15,727 nt of DNA from an uncultured Oscillospiraceae bacterium (GTDB lineage Bacteria > Bacillota > Clostridia > Oscillospirales > Oscillospiraceae): NCBI GenBank assembly GCA_934621665.1, contig CAKTUT010000019.1:1-15727 (forward strand), given 5' to 3'. Position 1 is the first letter of the stretch, and each line of letters starts with the position of its first letter. The notes below the pieces were generated by a model, which saw nothing but the letters and a program-made list of their open reading frames with translations, made no database searches and was not told the origin of the DNA. This document shows, in pieces, positions 15,314-15,727 of the stretch. The translations under genes were made by a program, and so were the position numbers.

Positions 15314-15341
15314 TTGACCACACAAAAAAGTGTGCTATGTT
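15314..15341 (+). promoter_or_regulatory. Probable promoter of the flavoprotein gene, with a dyad in the spacer
   Basis: TTGACC (15314-15319), 16 bases, then TATGTT (15336-15341). The spacer contains CACAC (15319-15323) and GTGTG (15330-15334) separated by six A, an inverted repeat placed where a repressor would block polymerase. Confidence 0.6.
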
Positions 15342-15348
15342 AACAATG

Positions 15349-15373
15349 GCCGCCCGATCATGCATCGGACGGC
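15349..15373 (+). promoter_or_regulatory. 5' leader stem-loop before the flavoprotein gene
   Basis: 15349-15358 pairs with 15364-15373 around CATGC: ten positions with one C-A mismatch (GCCGCCCGAT / ATCGGACGGC). It lies near the predicted 5' end of the transcript and ends 18 bases before the SD GGAGG (15391-15395). It may stabilise the mRNA; no T-run follows, so it is not a terminator. Confidence 0.5.
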
Positions 15374-15403
15374 GTCAAAAATTCATGTTGGGAGGAAACG
15401 GAA

Positions 15404-15727
15404 ATGAAAGTACTGCTTTTGAACGGAAGTCCGCACGAGCACGGCTGCACGGCCACGGCGCTGGGCGAGATGGAAACGGTATTTGCCGCGGAGGGCATTG
15501 AAACCGAGCGCGTGTGGATTGGAAACCACGCCGTGGGCGGCTGCATCGGCTGCAACGTCTGTGCAAAGCTTGGCAAGTGCGCCTTTGACGGCGGCGTCAA
15601 TGAATTTGTGGAAAAGGCGAAAACGGCCGATGGCTTTATCTTCGGTTCGCCGGTGCACTATGCCGCTGCCAGCGGCAATATCACGTCATTCCTTGACCGC
15701 GTGTTTTACTCCGCTCCGGCGGAGACG
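15404..15727 (+). CDS. Iron-sulfur flavoprotein / NADPH-dependent FMN reductase-like protein (partial)
   Basis: 108 residues are visible; the gene runs off the right edge. The flavodoxin-like start MKVLLLNGSPHEHG has the FMN phosphate loop (N7-G14). A compact Cys motif C47-x2-C50-x2-C53-x5-C59 matches the spacing of [4Fe-4S] iron-sulfur flavoproteins (Isf type). SPVHYAAASGNITSFLDR is the usual flavin-contact region. Such proteins pass electrons between ferredoxin or NAD(P)H and small acceptors such as quinones or oxygen in anaerobes; the substrate here is unknown. GGAGG (15391-15395) sets the ATG at 15404. It is divergent from the two-component system, with a palindrome and a promoter dyad between them. 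Confidence 0.9.
   Translation, partial: MKVLLLNGSPHEHGCTATALGEMETVFAAEGIETERVWIGNHAVGGCIGCNVCAKLGKCAFDGGVNEFVEKAKTADGFIFGSPVHYAAASGNITSFLDRVFYSAPAET

Overview
The window reads as a chromosomal segment from a Gram-positive anaerobe of the class Clostridia, most likely the gut Oscillospiraceae/Ruminococcaceae. The reasons are a moderately high GC content judged by eye, strong SD sequences (AGGAG-type), sigma-A style promoters (TTGACA/TATAAT), an alpha2-type glycyl-tRNA synthetase, a second-type MreB (Mbl-like), the ACT + PFL-family pair typical of Firmicutes, a Cys-lipidated lipoprotein and an iron-sulfur flavoprotein. The species assignment is inference. No phage, IS, CRISPR or toxin-antitoxin module was seen.

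Layout. Positions 1-1189, minus strand: the 5' two-thirds-plus of a tRNA-Val(GAC) with a full-consensus promoter, and a DUF3810 membrane metallopeptidase-like gene. It is divergent from glyS (1350-2768, plus), which is followed by an ACT-domain gene and a UPF0210/PFL-family gene (2844-4488). A 248-nt gap (4489-4736) holds several stem-loops and looks like a structured intergenic element. Next is a tight plus-strand run (4737-8971): a small membrane-anchored unknown protein, the RecD2 helicase, a ComF-type phosphoribosyltransferase and an MreB/Mbl actin. It ends at a 17-bp hairpin (9064-9101).

The remaining main genes to 15230 lie on the minus strand. In transcription order they are: a two-component system (OmpR-type regulator and a polytopic histidine kinase, 4-nt overlap), a terminator, an HTH-PfkB kinase plus pseudouridine-5'-phosphate glycosidase (psuK-like/psuG, 4-nt overlap, pseudouridine catabolism), a terminator, and a ZinT-like lipoprotein. 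The lipoprotein's strong promoter is followed by two copies of a 16-bp dyad operator. Divergent from the two-component system, at the right edge, is the start of an iron-sulfur flavoprotein/NADPH-dependent FMN reductase-like gene (15404 onward, cut by the window).

Most genes are housekeeping. The least explained parts are the paired GTTAGAG-N2-CTCTAAC operators and their ZinT-like target, the stem-loop-rich gap at 4497-4644, the HTH-kinase fusion with direct repeats in its own leader, the unknown small protein ahead of recD2, and the palindrome-containing region between the two-component system and the flavoprotein. I found no clear new defence or mobile system.
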